Assembly: GCA_019454625.1 (NCBI GenBank)
Contig: JACFNY010000001.1
Location: 18,094 to 24,310 of the forward strand
Length of the DNA: 6,217 bases
Direction: 5' to 3'
DNA from: Sphingomonadaceae bacterium
GTDB taxonomy: Bacteria > Pseudomonadota > Alphaproteobacteria > Sphingomonadales > Sphingomonadaceae
Both the position numbers and the translations under genes were made by a program. Shown here in pieces: positions 5,676 through 6,217 of the stretch. Below the pieces are notes generated by a model. That model did no database searches. It saw only the letters and a program-made list of their open reading frames with translations, and was not told where the DNA came from. Within the stretch, counting starts at the first letter, position 1. Each line of letters begins with the position of its first letter.

Positions 5676-6217
5676 ATGGCGACAGGTGGATCGGTTGCAG
5701 GCGCGCGCTACGGCAAGGCGACGATCGCGCTGCATTGGGTAATGCTGCTGCTTCTGGCGGCGGTGTTCGCGACGATCGAGATGCGCGTGCTGTTCGAGCG
5801 CGGCAGCGAGACGCGCGAATTCGTGAAGGCGCTGCATTTCATGCTGGGGCTTTCGGTGCTCGTGTTCGTTGCCCTCCGCATCGCAGCGCGCGTATCAGGC
5901 GGCACACCGCCGATCTCGCCGCGTCCGCCGGTGTGGCAGACCGCGCTCGCGCACGGGATGCACGTGGCGCTCTACGCCTTCATGATCGGGATGCCGATCG
6001 CGGGATGGCTGATCCTGAGCGCGGCCGGCGAGCCGGTGCCGTTCTTCGGGCTCGAACTGCCGCCACTCGTGGTCCCCAACGAGGCGCTCGCCGAACAGGT
6101 CGAGGAAATCCACGAAACGGTCGGCGAAGTGGGCTATTACCTGATCGGCCTGCACGCGGCGGCGGCGCTGTTCCACCACTACGTGATGCGCGACGACACG
6201 CTCGCGAGGATGCTGCC
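5676..6217 (+). CDS. Cytochrome b561 (CybB family), 5' part, cut by the window end
   Basis: An ATG at 5676 follows a strong purine-rich site (gggggagagga, 5664-5674). 180 full codons are visible, and the frame runs off the end of the window. The protein is an inner-membrane dihaem b cytochrome that takes electrons from the quinol pool. RYGKATIALHW (11-21) holds the first conserved His (20), KALHFMLGL (51-59) His54, EIHETVGE (144-151) His146, and GLHAAAALFHHYV (158-170) His160 with a further His pair. Helices lie at about 14-36, 52-72, 93-115 and 150-172. RDDTLARML at 172-180 is the usual C-terminal signature of the family, so probably only a few residues are missing. The substrate is unknown; bacterial members are linked to superoxide or quinone redox exchange. 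Nearby ccm genes make c-type, not b-type, cytochromes, so a direct link is not implied. Confidence 0.92.
   Translation, partial: MATGGSVAGARYGKATIALHWVMLLLLAAVFATIEMRVLFERGSETREFVKALHFMLGLSVLVFVALRIAARVSGGTPPISPRPPVWQTALAHGMHVALYAFMIGMPIAGWLILSAAGEPVPFFGLELPPLVVPNEALAEQVEEIHETVGEVGYYLIGLHAAAALFHHYVMRDDTLARML

Overview
The window is a gene-dense, very GC-rich stretch of bacterial chromosome. Every gene I can support lies on the + strand. Third codon positions are almost all G or C. The gene types are a short-chain cold-shock protein, a CcmA/CcmB haem-export pair, an exported S9 peptidase, a single-domain DUF1508 protein and a b561 cytochrome. Two small proteins near the left end look like ones I remember from sphingomonads. 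Together these suggest an alphaproteobacterium, probably of the Sphingomonadales. The lineage is inferred from style and memory, not from a marker gene.

Layout from left to right. Bases 1-185 hold the 3' end of a cold-shock-domain gene, followed by a strong hairpin at 208-230. Next come two small genes that seem to have been overlooked or left hypothetical: a 52-residue ORF (293-451) and a 75-residue helical protein (482-709). A plausible sigma70-type promoter (715-742) and a leader hairpin precede a 699-residue exported S9 peptidase with an intact Ser-Asp-His triad (826-2925). After 116 bp comes a 159-residue exported protein of unknown function (3042-3521). Then ccmA (3555-4112) and ccmB (4109-4714) follow, joined by a 4-base stop/start overlap. 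They are followed by a 60-residue DUF1508/YegP-like protein (4780-4962), a PaaI-type hotdog thioesterase (5108-5569), and the 5' part of a cytochrome b561 (5676 to the window edge).

The only clear functional unit is ccmA-ccmB, the ATPase and membrane parts of the CcmABCD haem-handling complex used to make c-type cytochromes. The usual partner ccmC does not follow. The other genes appear to be independent housekeeping or envelope genes. I found no mobile element, CRISPR array, tRNA or rRNA gene, and no convincing new multi-gene system. No gene-free gap exceeds about 150 bp. The items most worth checking are the two small proteins on the left, the exported protein just upstream of ccmA, and the ccmAB pair without ccmC.
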